This document shows, one piece after another, positions 55,822 to 64,000 of a stretch of DNA of 64,000 nucleotides. The notes below the pieces were generated by a model. The model was not told the DNA's origin. It did no database searches and worked only from the letters and a program-made list of their open reading frames with translations. Numbering within the stretch: the stretch's first letter is position 1; each line of letters opens with the position of its first letter. Source of the stretch: Rhodobacterales bacterium (GTDB lineage Bacteria > Pseudomonadota > Alphaproteobacteria > Rhodobacterales > Rhodobacteraceae). The DNA is taken from assembly GCA_002748265.1 (NCBI GenBank), contig PDRY01000016.1:62001-126000 (forward strand), given 5' to 3'. A program made the position numbers and the translations under genes.

Positions 55822-56447
55822 TGGGCGGCCTCGCGGATCAGCGCATGCAGATCCTGCAGGGCGCGGGCGGGGTCTTCGGCGTGCCAGATCTCGTCTCCGA
55901 TGGCGAAGAAATCGGTAACCGGGGCGAGCGCTCGGATCGCATCCGGGGTGAGCCCACCTTCGGCCACGACGGGCAGCTCGATCATCTGGCTCCACCAGGC
56001 GAAGAGGTCCGGCTCGGCCAGAGTGCCGCTGCCCAGCCCTTGATCGGTGACGGGACCGAAGGTCACGTAATCGGCGCCGCGTTCTCCGGCACTCATGCCA
56101 TCATGGGTGGAGGCCTCGCAAAAGGCGCCGACGATGGCGTCCTCGCCCAGCTCCTTGCGGGCGGCAGCGACGGAGCGGGCGCCGTCCAGCAGGTGCACAC
56201 CGTCAAGCCCCAGCGAGGCGGCGAGCCGTGTGTGGGTGTCGATGACAAGCGCGATGTCGCGCTCATGGGCCAGCGGGCGGATCAGATCGGCGCTGCGCGC
56301 GATCACGGCCGGATCCTGGCTGGACTGGCGCAGGCGCAGGCAGGCCACGGGCACCGCATCGAGCGCGGCGGCGAGCCGGGTGCAGAGCGTGTCGGTTGCG
56401 GGCTCCGCCGGGGTGATGAGCGTGATCTGGGGGATCGTGTCGGTCAT
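55818..56447 (-). CDS. Thiamine-phosphate-synthase-like protein
   Basis: 209 aa TIM barrel of the ThiE/TenI family: LRLRQSS near the start (usual QLRxK is altered), DGVHLLDGARS, GADYVTFGPVTDQG, VVAEGGLTPD. The Lys of the QLRxK motif is missing, so it could be a TenI-type paralogue. First gene of the thiE-pgpA-pncC-racemase operon. Confidence 0.85.
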   Translation of the reverse strand: MTDTIPQITLITPAEPATDTLCTRLAAALDAVPVACLRLRQSSQDPAVIARSADLIRPLAHERDIALVIDTHTRLAASLGLDGVHLLDGARSVAAARKELGEDAIVGAFCEASTHDGMSAGERGADYVTFGPVTDQGLGSGTLAEPDLFAWWSQMIELPVVAEGGLTPDAIRALAPVTDFFAIGDEIWHAEDPARALQDLHALIREAAQ

Positions 56448-56599
56448 GAAGTGCGGCCTTTCAGATCGGGTCCGGCGGTCTATAGCGCGCGCAGCGGGCT
56501 TTGACCATCGGGGCTGATCCCATGGAACCACTGGCGCTGTGCTTGAAGGGACGGGCGGGGCGCGATACCAGCTGCGGGTCGCTGAGAGGAGCTTTCCCC

Positions 56600-57331
56600 A
56601 TGTCCGTTGATCCTGCCTTCATCCTGGTGCGCCCGCAGATGGGTGAGAATATCGGCGCGGCGGCGCGGGCGATGTGGAATTTCGGGCTCGACCGGATGCG
56701 GGTCGTGGCGGCGCGCGACGGCTGGCCCAATGAGCGCGCTGTCGCTCTGGCCAGCGGCGCCGGGCGGGTGTTGGACGGGGCGGTGCATTACGGCGATCTG
56801 GCGGAGGCGGTCGCCGATTGCGCCCATGTCTACGCCACCACCGCGCGTCCCCGAGAGCTGACCATGCCGGTGATGACCCCGGCGGAGGCGATGGCCGACG
56901 CGCAGGCGCGCATCGCGCGGGGGGAGCGCGTGGCCGTCATGTTCGGCGCAGAGCGCACGGGGCTGGAAAACAGCGAGCTTGCCCTTGCCAATACCGTTGT
57001 GTCGGTGCCGGTGAACCCGGCGTTTCCGTCCCTGAACCTGGCGCAATGCGTGCTGCTGACCGCTTATGAATGGCGCCAGGTGGCCGGGGACGGCGTGCAG
57101 ACCGCCGTGACCGGAGAGAGCGAGACCGCCAGCCAGGCGGAGGTCGAGGCCCTTGCGCGGCACTATGAGGAGCGCATGGACGCGGCGGGGTTCTTTTTCC
57201 CCGAAACCAAGGCCGAAGGGATGCGGATCAACCTGCGCAATCTTTGGAGCCGGATGCCCCTGACCCGTGCCGATGTGCAGATGCTGCATGGTGTGCTGCG
57301 GCAGATGGTCCGCTGGAAAGAACGCGGCTAG
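56600..57331 (+). CDS. trmJ: tRNA (cytidine/uridine-2'-O)-methyltransferase, TrmJ-like
   Basis: 243 aa SPOUT methyltransferase: FILVRPQMGENIGAAARAMWNFG, VMFGAERTGLENSEL, VNPAFPSLNLAQCVLL, ending in a C-terminal extension typical of TrmJ. It methylates position 32 of tRNA. ATG 56600 follows GAGGAG. Its TAG shares CTAG with the convergent ion channel. Confidence 0.93.
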   Translation: MSVDPAFILVRPQMGENIGAAARAMWNFGLDRMRVVAARDGWPNERAVALASGAGRVLDGAVHYGDLAEAVADCAHVYATTARPRELTMPVMTPAEAMADAQARIARGERVAVMFGAERTGLENSELALANTVVSVPVNPAFPSLNLAQCVLLTAYEWRQVAGDGVQTAVTGESETASQAEVEALARHYEERMDAAGFFFPETKAEGMRINLRNLWSRMPLTRADVQMLHGVLRQMVRWKERG

Positions 57332-58098
57332 ACGTCACCTTCGGTGCGGATGTGGATCGTGGTGCCGCAATGCTTGCAGTGCACCGCGTCGGCATCATGC
57401 AGCACCAATCCGCAGGTCTGGCATTCCTGGCGCACCTTGGGCGGGCGGAACAGCACCTGAAGCAGCCGCAAGAACAGCGTGACCCCGAAGATCATGACAA
57501 AGACCGACAGCATCCGCCCGCCTGAACCGGTGAGCGTGATGTCTCCGAATCCAGTGGTGGTCAGGGTCGTGATCGTGAAATAGAGCGCGTCCGCGTAGTT
57601 GTTGATCTGCGGGTTGCTGGCCTCTTGCAGGGCGTAGATCAGCCCGGTCATCACAAAGAGGAAGACCGACAGGTTGACCGTGGCCAGCACGATGTCTTCG
57701 TGTTCGCGGAACCAGCGGAAATCCTGCCTAAGGCGCTCCATCATGTGATAGGTCTGCAGCAATCTCAGCGTGCGCAGGATCCGCAGGAAACCAAGCCCTT
57801 CACCGGCCACGGGTGCCAGAAACGACGCAACAGCAAGCGCGTCGGTCCAGGTGCTCATGCGGGTGAGCAGCTCGCCCTTTTCCGGGGTCAGCCAGAGCCG
57901 GATCAGGAAATCCGTCAGGATCACCACGCCGAACAACGCGTCGATCAATTCGATCAGCGGGGTGTGCGGGAAGAACGAGGTGACGATCACGAAGGCGATC
58001 GTTGTCACATCGAACACCAGCACCCCGTAGCGGAAGCGGTGCGCGCGGGGCGTGTCCCCCTCATAGAGGATGCGCAGGTCTTGCTTCAGGGTGCTCAT
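57328..58098 (-). CDS. Ion channel (voltage-gated K+ channel family) with C-terminal zinc ribbon
   Basis: 256 aa, about six membrane helices: S4-like GFLRILRTLRLLQTYHMMERL has fewer positive charges; the pore motif is TTTGFGD (a TVGYGD variant). The C-terminal tail has a complete Cys4 zinc ribbon (CQTCG, CKHCG). It overlaps the penicillin acylase gene by 4 nt (ATGA). The ion selectivity is likely K+ but the filter is not canonical. Confidence 0.88.
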   Translation of the reverse strand: MSTLKQDLRILYEGDTPRAHRFRYGVLVFDVTTIAFVIVTSFFPHTPLIELIDALFGVVILTDFLIRLWLTPEKGELLTRMSTWTDALAVASFLAPVAGEGLGFLRILRTLRLLQTYHMMERLRQDFRWFREHEDIVLATVNLSVFLFVMTGLIYALQEASNPQINNYADALYFTITTLTTTGFGDITLTGSGGRMLSVFVMIFGVTLFLRLLQVLFRPPKVRQECQTCGLVLHDADAVHCKHCGTTIHIRTEGDV

Positions 58099-60566
58099 GG
58101 TGCGGCTGGTTCCAGATGGGTGATCCCCACAGCGGCCGCGCGGGCCAGAGCCGGGTCCAACGACATCTGAAGATATTCGCCCCGGCGCCAGAGCGTGCCC
58201 AGATCGTCATAATGCCGCGAGAGCGGGTGCCCGGACTGCCCGGTCGAGATGATGAACACCGACGCCTCAGGGTCCGCGAAATCATAGACCCCGCGATAGC
58301 CCGCGCCGTGGACATTCAGGAACGCCTGCGGGCCTTCGCCGCCTTCGGTGCGCCCGCGCAAAAGCGTGTTGTCCCCACCCGAGGTGCTTTGGCGGATGTT
58401 CACGATCCAGCTCAGGATCGGCACATCGCCCAGCACCGGGTGATCATGGGTGGCCTGGTGGGCATCGCCCCAGCGGAGGCTTTCGAGAGAGGTGCCCCAA
58501 TCCTCCGCGATCTCGACAAGCGCATCGTCAAGCGCGACCTTGGCGATCTGCGCGCAGGTTTCCACTGGAGCCGATTGCCGGACATCGCACCACGCGCCCG
58601 CGCCGTTGTAGTTGCGGAACACCCGCTCAATGAAGAGCGGCTCAACATGGGTGAACTCATCCGCCAGCGGGCCCAGATCGTCCCGGATCAGCCGGTTTTG
58701 AAGGGCGCGGAGCCAGTAGGCATAGATCATCGGCTCGGGCAGATGTTCGTTCATCTCTCCGTTCCAGTCCGCAAGCAGCTCAAGCGCGATCTGGCGGCGG
58801 CGTTCGGGCGTGCCTTTGGGCGCCGGATCGCCGGTAAACCACAGATCGGCGCCGATCAGAGGCAGCAGCACGCGGGCGGTAAAGCTGACTGTGTCGAGCT
58901 GGGCGGAGATGAAGCTCTCGCGGGTGTGGACCTCGCGCTCCTGCATCAGCTTGCGCCAGCGGTGCACGCGCTGCGTGTCGCCATAGTGGAACGAGACATG
59001 GCGCGGGAAGGGGCGGTTCACCAGCTTGTTGTTGGTGTTGCCCAGGATGCCGCCTTCCGGGTCCACGAAAACGGGGTTCTCTGCGAACGGGAAATATCCC
59101 TGCCAGCGGTTGCGCTCGATATAGCCAAAGGTGGGCAGACGGCCCTGGCTTTGGTGCTGAGGGTCGCGTTTGGGCATCGCACCGATGGTGGCGATGGCAA
59201 TGTGGTTGCGATCCGCCAGCGTGATGTTCTGGGCCGGGGTGACGTAGTTTTCGGCGGCCCGCAGGGCCTCTTGCACGGTCTGGGCGCGCATGATGTCCAT
59301 GGCCGCCGTCAGCGACGTGTCGTCTCCGCGCGTGGCGGGCCAGGCCAGGGACACAACATGCCCCGGCTTGCGGATCGTGCCCAGATCGAAATCCTCATCC
59401 CCCAGCACCGGGCCGTTTTCCGTCCATTGCAGTTTCACGGTGACGGCGGGGGCATCCTTGACCGTGACAATGCTGTCGCGGGTGCGGAAGGGGGCCCAGC
59501 CGTCCTGGGTGCGGTAAAGCGTGGCGTCTTCGGAATTGACCTCTTCGAGGTAGAGATCCTGATCGTCCATATAGGCGGTCGTCAGCCCCCAGCCGAGCGC
59601 GGCGTTGCGCCCGATCAGCACAGCCGGGATCCCGGGCACCGTGCCTCCGATGACCCCGCCCGAAGACAGCTCTAGCCGCGCCAGATACCAGATGGTGGGG
59701 GCGGTGAAGCCCAGATGCGGATCGCTCGCCAGAAGGGTCGATCCCGACGTCGAGCGGCTCGCATCCGCGGCCCAGGCGTTCGAGGCCCCCGCAAGCGCGC
59801 GCGGTTTGACCGGAGAGAGCGGCGAGAAGGGCGGACGCGTGTTCGCCATGTAGCGCGGCACGCCGGGCACCAGATCGGCATAGCGCGGCAGCGCGCCGAT
59901 GCCGGGCCCCGGCGCGTCGGGCAGCAGATCCTGAAGCCGGATATCGGCGTCCAGATACAGCGACAGGCGCGCGCGCAGCACTTCTTCTTCCAGATGCGAG
60001 GAGAGCTGCAACGCCATCAGCTTGGTAATGGCGAGGCTGTCTGCCTCGGACCAGGGGGCGATCGGGTGGTTGAAGAGCCACATCTCGGGCGCTCCGCGCC
60101 CCTTTGCGCCATCGCGCACCTCTTCCAGCCAGGCGTTGACCCCGGCGGCATAGGCGGTCAGGGCGGCGCGGGTGGCGGGGGACTGGTCGTCCAGGCTTTC
60201 ACGCGCGGCGGTGTAGAGATCCAGCCGCCGAAGCAGGACGTCGGTTTGCAGCGTGTCGGTGCCAAACAGTTCGGACAGCCGGCCCTGCACCGCACGGCGC
60301 ATGAAGGTCATCTGCCACATCCGGTCCTGTGCATGGGCATAGCCCAGGCCAAAGAACACGTCCTCGTCGGTCTCTCCGAAGATATGCGGGACGTTGGCAT
60401 TGTCGCGCACGATTTCGACGGGGGCCGATATCCCGGAAACCTCTTGCGTCGCGTCATAGTCCGGCAGCGACCGCGCCGCGAACCAATAGATCAGCAGGAT
60501 CGTCAGGGTGGTGAGCGCCACCAACCCGGCGGCAATACGGAACAGCCAGCGAAACAGGGTCGGCAT
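58095..60566 (-). CDS. Penicillin acylase family protein (Ntn hydrolase)
   Basis: 823 aa, a single precursor with an N-terminal membrane helix (residues 7-32). The alpha part runs to about 261; the self-cleavage and nucleophile is Ser262 in LAGASNAWAADAS. The beta part follows. Penicillin acylases and relatives (e.g. acyl-homoserine-lactone acylases) hydrolyse amides such as N-acyl groups. ATG 60566; the longer frame to 61349 overlaps the garR-like gene. It overlaps the ion channel gene. Confidence 0.93.
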   Translation of the reverse strand: MPTLFRWLFRIAAGLVALTTLTILLIYWFAARSLPDYDATQEVSGISAPVEIVRDNANVPHIFGETDEDVFFGLGYAHAQDRMWQMTFMRRAVQGRLSELFGTDTLQTDVLLRRLDLYTAARESLDDQSPATRAALTAYAAGVNAWLEEVRDGAKGRGAPEMWLFNHPIAPWSEADSLAITKLMALQLSSHLEEEVLRARLSLYLDADIRLQDLLPDAPGPGIGALPRYADLVPGVPRYMANTRPPFSPLSPVKPRALAGASNAWAADASRSTSGSTLLASDPHLGFTAPTIWYLARLELSSGGVIGGTVPGIPAVLIGRNAALGWGLTTAYMDDQDLYLEEVNSEDATLYRTQDGWAPFRTRDSIVTVKDAPAVTVKLQWTENGPVLGDEDFDLGTIRKPGHVVSLAWPATRGDDTSLTAAMDIMRAQTVQEALRAAENYVTPAQNITLADRNHIAIATIGAMPKRDPQHQSQGRLPTFGYIERNRWQGYFPFAENPVFVDPEGGILGNTNNKLVNRPFPRHVSFHYGDTQRVHRWRKLMQEREVHTRESFISAQLDTVSFTARVLLPLIGADLWFTGDPAPKGTPERRRQIALELLADWNGEMNEHLPEPMIYAYWLRALQNRLIRDDLGPLADEFTHVEPLFIERVFRNYNGAGAWCDVRQSAPVETCAQIAKVALDDALVEIAEDWGTSLESLRWGDAHQATHDHPVLGDVPILSWIVNIRQSTSGGDNTLLRGRTEGGEGPQAFLNVHGAGYRGVYDFADPEASVFIISTGQSGHPLSRHYDDLGTLWRRGEYLQMSLDPALARAAAVGITHLEPAAP

Positions 60567-60656
60567 GGGGCAGGGGGCCTCTTGTGGGTTGCGGCGGCGT
60601 GAAGGTAGGCTCCGACCAAGGGTTTGACAAGCAACGCAAGACAGCAAGGAGCCGCA

Positions 60657-61532
60657 ATGGCGAAAGTCGCATTTCTGGGATTGGGCGTGATGGGCTATCC
60701 GATGGCGGGCCATCTTGAAGCCGCAGGCCACGAGGTCACCGTCTATAACCGCACCGCCGACAAGGCGCGCAAATGGGTCAAACAGCATGGCTGCACCATG
60801 GCCGAGACCCCGCTGGAAGCCGCGCGCGGGGCCGAATTCGTCATGGCCTGCGTGGGCAATGACGATGATCTGCGCGCCGTGTGCCTTGGATCGGATGGGG
60901 CCTTCGCAGGGATGGAGCCAGGCGCGATCTTCGTCGATCACACGACCGTGTCGGCGCAGGTCACGCGCGAGCTTTACGCCGCCGCGAAAGAGCGCGGCAT
61001 CTCCTTCGTGGATGCGCCTGTCTCGGGCGGCCAGGCGGGCGCGGAAAATGGCGCATTGTCGGTGATGTGCGGCGGCGATGAGCCCGCCTATGCAAGCGCC
61101 GAGCCGGTCATCGAGGCCTACGCCAAAATCTGCCGCCGCCTCGGGGACAGCGGCGCCGGGCAAATGACCAAGATGTGCAACCAGATCGCCATCGCGGGCC
61201 TCGTGCAGGGCCTGTCTGAGGCGCTGCATTTCTCCGAGAAAGCCGGGCTGGACGGTTCCGCCGTGGTTGAGGTGATCTCCCAGGGCGCGGCTGGAAGCTG
61301 GCAGATGGCGAACCGCTATAAGACCATGCTGGACGGAGATTTCGATCACGGCTTCGCCGTCGACTGGATGCGCAAGGATCTCGGCATCTGTCTGGACGCG
61401 GCTGATGAGCTGGGCGCGAGCCTGCCGGTCACCGCTCTGGTCGATCAGTTCTACAAGGATGTGCAGGCCATGGGCGGCGGCCGTTGGGACACGTCCAGCC
61501 TGTTCGCAAGGCTGCGCAAGCTGGCCGACTGA
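60657..61532 (+). CDS. NAD(P)-dependent beta-hydroxyacid dehydrogenase (GarR/MmsB-like)
   Basis: 291 aa. N-terminal Rossmann motif GLGVMGYPMAGHL; substrate motif DAPVSGGQAGAENGALSVMCGG; catalytic Lys in GAGQMTKMCNQ. Substrates may be 3-hydroxyisobutyrate, tartronate semialdehyde or related. ATG 60657 follows AAGGAG. Divergent from the acylase gene. Confidence 0.93.
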   Translation: MAKVAFLGLGVMGYPMAGHLEAAGHEVTVYNRTADKARKWVKQHGCTMAETPLEAARGAEFVMACVGNDDDLRAVCLGSDGAFAGMEPGAIFVDHTTVSAQVTRELYAAAKERGISFVDAPVSGGQAGAENGALSVMCGGDEPAYASAEPVIEAYAKICRRLGDSGAGQMTKMCNQIAIAGLVQGLSEALHFSEKAGLDGSAVVEVISQGAAGSWQMANRYKTMLDGDFDHGFAVDWMRKDLGICLDAADELGASLPVTALVDQFYKDVQAMGGGRWDTSSLFARLRKLAD

Positions 61533-61557
61533 CGGGCGACCTCCCCCACAACGAACA

Positions 61558-61580
61558 GGGAGGGCTCACCCGGCCCTCCC
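61558..61580 (+). terminator. Rho-independent terminator of the beta-hydroxyacid dehydrogenase
   Basis: Stem GGGAGGG (61558-61564) and CCCTCCC (61574-61580), 9-nt loop, followed by TTCTTATTTG. Confidence 0.8.
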
Positions 61581-61581
61581 T

Positions 61582-61624
61582 TCTTATTTGTCCAAATATC
61601 TCGGGGTCTGGGGCAGAGCCCCAG
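61582..61624 (-). repeat. Rhodobacterales-type intergenic element, copy 2 (reverse)
   Basis: Read on the minus strand: GGGGCTCTGCCCC, CCCGAGATATTTG, CAAATAAGAAG. Matches copy 1 at 52862-52920 in the opposite orientation, with a shorter middle hairpin. It lies between convergent garR-like and livM genes. Confidence 0.65.
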
Positions 61625-61627
61625 TCC

Positions 61628-62947
61628 TCACCGCTCAGGCAGCAACCCACGCGGGGCGAAGCGCAGCACCACCAGAAGCACAACCCCCATGGTCAGCAGC
61701 CGCATATGCGCAACCGAATCCATGAGATGCTCCTTCAGCCACGATCCTTCAGCCATGCCCGCGGTCACGCCCTGCATGATCGACAGCCCGATCGGTTCGA
61801 CCTGGACCCAGAGGAACCAGATCAGGAACCCGCCCAGCACCGAGCCCAGGTTGTTCCCGGATCCGCCCACGATCACCATCACCCAGATCAGGAAGGTGAA
61901 GCGCAGCGGCTGATAGGAGGAGGGCACAAGCTGGCTGTCCAGCGTCGTCATCATCGCGCCCGCGATCCCGCAGATGGCGGAGCCCAGGATGAAGATCTGA
62001 AGATGGCGCCCGGTGACGTCCTTGCCCATCGCTTCAGCTGCGTCTTCATTGTCGCGGATCGCGCGCATCATGCGGCCCCAGGGGCTCTTGAGCGCGAGCT
62101 GCGCCAGCACCAGCAGCAGCACCAGAACAACGGTGAAGAGCAGCGTGTAGTTGAGCTTCACGAAGAGGGTGGAGGCCTCGGTGGCCTCCAGCCCGAACCC
62201 GGCGGCGCGCTCCACAAAGGCGGGATCGGCCTGAAGGTCAATCTCGTAGGGCACGGGGCGGGGCAGGCCGATCACGTTCTTCACGCCGCGCGACAGCCAG
62301 TCTTCGTTCTTCATGATCGCAATGACGATCTCCGCGATGCCGAGCGTGGCAATCGCCAGATAGTCGGACCGCAGCCCCAAAGCCGTCTTGCCGATCACCC
62401 AGGCCGCTCCGGCGGCCAGCAGCGCACCGACCGGCCAGGACAGCAGAACCGGCAAGCCCAGCCCGCCCAGATAGCCCGACAGCGCCGGGTTCACGGATTC
62501 GACTGCTTCGACGCCCGGATCGAACACGCCGCGATAGAGGAAAAAGCCGCCAATCAGGATCGCCAGAATGCCAAGGCTGCGGGCCTTGCCGCTGAGCCGC
62601 TTGGCGGCGATCACGGCGGCGGCTATCACGCCGACTCCGATGGCAAGCCCGGCCAGAATGCGGGGGCCGCCCGCGGCCCAGGCCTCACCCACCGGCGCGG
62701 CAGAGGTCAGCACCACCGCCAGCCCGCCAAGCGCGACAAAGCCCATCACGCCGATATTGAACAGCCCTGCAAACCCCCATTGCAGGTTCACGCCAAGCGC
62801 CATGATGGCCGAGATCAGCGCCATGTTCAGGATCGACAGGGACGCGTTCCACGACCCCGAGAAGAACCAGAAATTCGTTGTCCCTTCGAGCAGGAACAGG
62901 ACCGCGACGAGACTGAAGAGCAGGACGGAACGGGCAGAGGCGCTCAT
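61628..62947 (-). CDS. livM: Branched-chain amino acid ABC permease, LivM type
   Basis: 439 aa, about ten membrane helices. LQWGFAGLFNIGVMGFVALGG (the LivM-type loop) and YLAIATLGIAEIVIAIMKN are family motifs. Longer than E. coli LivM partners in this system; a 60-residue insertion precedes the YLAIATLG motif. With LivH it forms the channel of a Liv-type (branched-chain amino acid or other amide) importer. Confidence 0.92.
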   Translation of the reverse strand: MSASARSVLLFSLVAVLFLLEGTTNFWFFSGSWNASLSILNMALISAIMALGVNLQWGFAGLFNIGVMGFVALGGLAVVLTSAAPVGEAWAAGGPRILAGLAIGVGVIAAAVIAAKRLSGKARSLGILAILIGGFFLYRGVFDPGVEAVESVNPALSGYLGGLGLPVLLSWPVGALLAAGAAWVIGKTALGLRSDYLAIATLGIAEIVIAIMKNEDWLSRGVKNVIGLPRPVPYEIDLQADPAFVERAAGFGLEATEASTLFVKLNYTLLFTVVLVLLLVLAQLALKSPWGRMMRAIRDNEDAAEAMGKDVTGRHLQIFILGSAICGIAGAMMTTLDSQLVPSSYQPLRFTFLIWVMVIVGGSGNNLGSVLGGFLIWFLWVQVEPIGLSIMQGVTAGMAEGSWLKEHLMDSVAHMRLLTMGVVLLVVLRFAPRGLLPER

Positions 62948-63954
62948 AGTGCTTTCCCCTTGAACAGGCCGGTGGGCCTAAACAGCAAGACGATGATGAG
63001 GATGACGAAGCTCACCGCGAATTTGTAATCGGTGGACAAAAGCTGCACGAGCCCGTCCGGGGCGAGACTGTCGGGCAGGGCATAGCCCAGAACCTTTTTC
63101 CACGCATAGGTGATCGTCACCTCCGAAAAGGCGATCACGAACCCCCCGGTGATGGCCCCCAACGGAGAGCCCAGCCCCCCGACAATCGCAGAGGCGAAGA
63201 TCGGCAGCAGAAGCTGGAAATAGGTGAAGGGCTTGAAGCTCTTGTCGAGCCCGTAAAGCACCCCGGCAATGGTCGCGAGCGCCGCCACGATGATCCAGGT
63301 GACCAGCACGACCCGTTCGGGGTTGATGCCCGAGAGCAGCGCCAGGTCTTCGTTGTCCGAATAGGCGCGCATGGATTTTCCGGTGCGGGTGCGGTTCAGG
63401 AACCAAAACAGCAGGGCCACGACGATCACGGCGGTGACAATGGTGATCCCTTGCGTGGTCTTGAACGCGAGCCCTTCGCGCAGGCCGGTCATCTCCTTGA
63501 AGGTGCGGGCCGAAATGATGAAACGCTCTCCATCCGCGAAGCGCTGATCGTCCGGGCCGATGATAATGCGCACAACGCCATTATAGACGAACATGACCCC
63601 CATCGACACGATGACGAGGATCACCGGTACGACCCGTTGCGCCCGGTAGAACCGATAGACCACCTTGTCCGTCAGCAGAACCAGCCCGACCGCGCCCAGG
63701 ATGCCGATGGGCAGCGCCAGCAGCGCCGTGGGCAGGGGGCCAAAGCTGACCCCGGCCGCTTGCAGGCCCCAGGTCGCCAGCACCGTGACCATGGTGCCAA
63801 AGGCCATCGTGTCGCCATGGGCGAAGTTCGAGAACCGCAAGATGCCGTAGATCAGGGTCACCCCAAGCGCCCCAAGCGCAAGCTGCGCACCGTAAGCGGT
63901 GGCGGGGATGATGACGAAATTGGCCAGGGCGACCATAGCGTTCAGGATATCCAT
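62944..63954 (-). CDS. livH: Branched-chain amino acid ABC permease, LivH type
   Basis: 336 aa, about eight membrane helices: YGILRFSNFAHGDTMAFGTMV and MRAYSDNEDLALLSGINPERV are LivH motifs. ATG 63954 or GTG 63957 overlap the stop of the upstream gene. It is coupled to livM by ATGA (62944-62947). Confidence 0.92.
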   Translation of the reverse strand: MDILNAMVALANFVIIPATAYGAQLALGALGVTLIYGILRFSNFAHGDTMAFGTMVTVLATWGLQAAGVSFGPLPTALLALPIGILGAVGLVLLTDKVVYRFYRAQRVVPVILVIVSMGVMFVYNGVVRIIIGPDDQRFADGERFIISARTFKEMTGLREGLAFKTTQGITIVTAVIVVALLFWFLNRTRTGKSMRAYSDNEDLALLSGINPERVVLVTWIIVAALATIAGVLYGLDKSFKPFTYFQLLLPIFASAIVGGLGSPLGAITGGFVIAFSEVTITYAWKKVLGYALPDSLAPDGLVQLLSTDYKFAVSFVILIIVLLFRPTGLFKGKAL

Positions 63955-64000
63955 CACTCGATCTCCTCACAGATGCCCAGATAGGTGATCGCCATGGGCA
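63954..64000 (-). CDS. 3' end of an upstream gene, probably a Liv ABC ATPase (cut by window edge)
   Basis: The last 14 residues (PMAITYLGICEEIE) and the TGA overlap the livH start. The xxYLG pattern near the C-terminus is seen in LivG-type ATPases, and the position fits. Too short to be sure. Confidence 0.45.
   Translation of the reverse strand, partial: PMAITYLGICEEIE

Overview
The window is about 64 kb of GC-rich chromosomal DNA that looks like a member of the Rhodobacterales (roseobacter group, Alphaproteobacteria). The reasons are the dense gene packing with many 4-nt ATGA overlaps, the TRAP and Liv transporters, a DUF6477-type small protein, a radA-cvpA-purF neighbourhood, a MttB-like methyltransferase without an amber codon, and two copies of an intergenic element of a kind common in this group. 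I see no integrase, transposase, phage gene, CRISPR array, rRNA or tRNA. Nearly all annotated genes are intact; only the two at the window edges are cut.

Region by region. (1) 1-10700, minus strand: a catabolic island. It holds a DctPQM TRAP importer, a MarR regulator, a Rieske dioxygenase reductase with alpha and beta subunits, an acyl-CoA ligase, a Cys-less thiolase-like protein, a DUF35-SDR fusion and a cyclase (cut by the window edge). The same 16-bp inverted repeat lies before both the importer and the oxygenase operon. (2) 11060-15151: a two-gene RND efflux pump. (3) 15511-18619: dusA, cobQ and a glutamine amidotransferase. (4) 18776-23570: an FAD oxidoreductase, a ThDP enzyme and an aldehyde dehydrogenase, in overlapping frames. 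(5) 23558-26275: surE, pcm and an nlpD-like lipoprotein. (6) 26390-33461: TetR, SDR, purF, a potassium channel on the opposite strand, cvpA, radA, pqiA-like and a coiled-coil membrane protein. (7) 33594-41200: alr-mlaE-mlaF, a drug MFS, frnE-like, an acyl-CoA ligase, TetR and ppk2. (8) 41250-47146: metA, an ATPase, a FadL porin, a DMT exporter with a small zinc-ribbon gene, and guaA. (9) 47282-54142: mttB-like, DUF6477, a short orphan transcription unit, aqpZ, lipA, small membrane proteins, GST, coq10-like and amtB. (10) 54291-64000: racemase-like, pncC, pgpA, thiE, trmJ, a second ion channel, a penicillin acylase, a beta-hydroxyacid dehydrogenase and livM-livH.

The most coherent and least familiar system is region 1. 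A periplasmic binding protein and TRAP permease would bring in an organic (probably aromatic) acid. A two-component Rieske oxygenase would dihydroxylate it, a ligase would activate it with CoA, and a Cys-less thiolase paired with a DUF35 protein (resembling the Ltp2/ChsH2 retro-aldolases of steroid breakdown) would cleave the side chain. The MarR protein would sense the substrate through the twin operators. The substrate cannot be read from the sequence.
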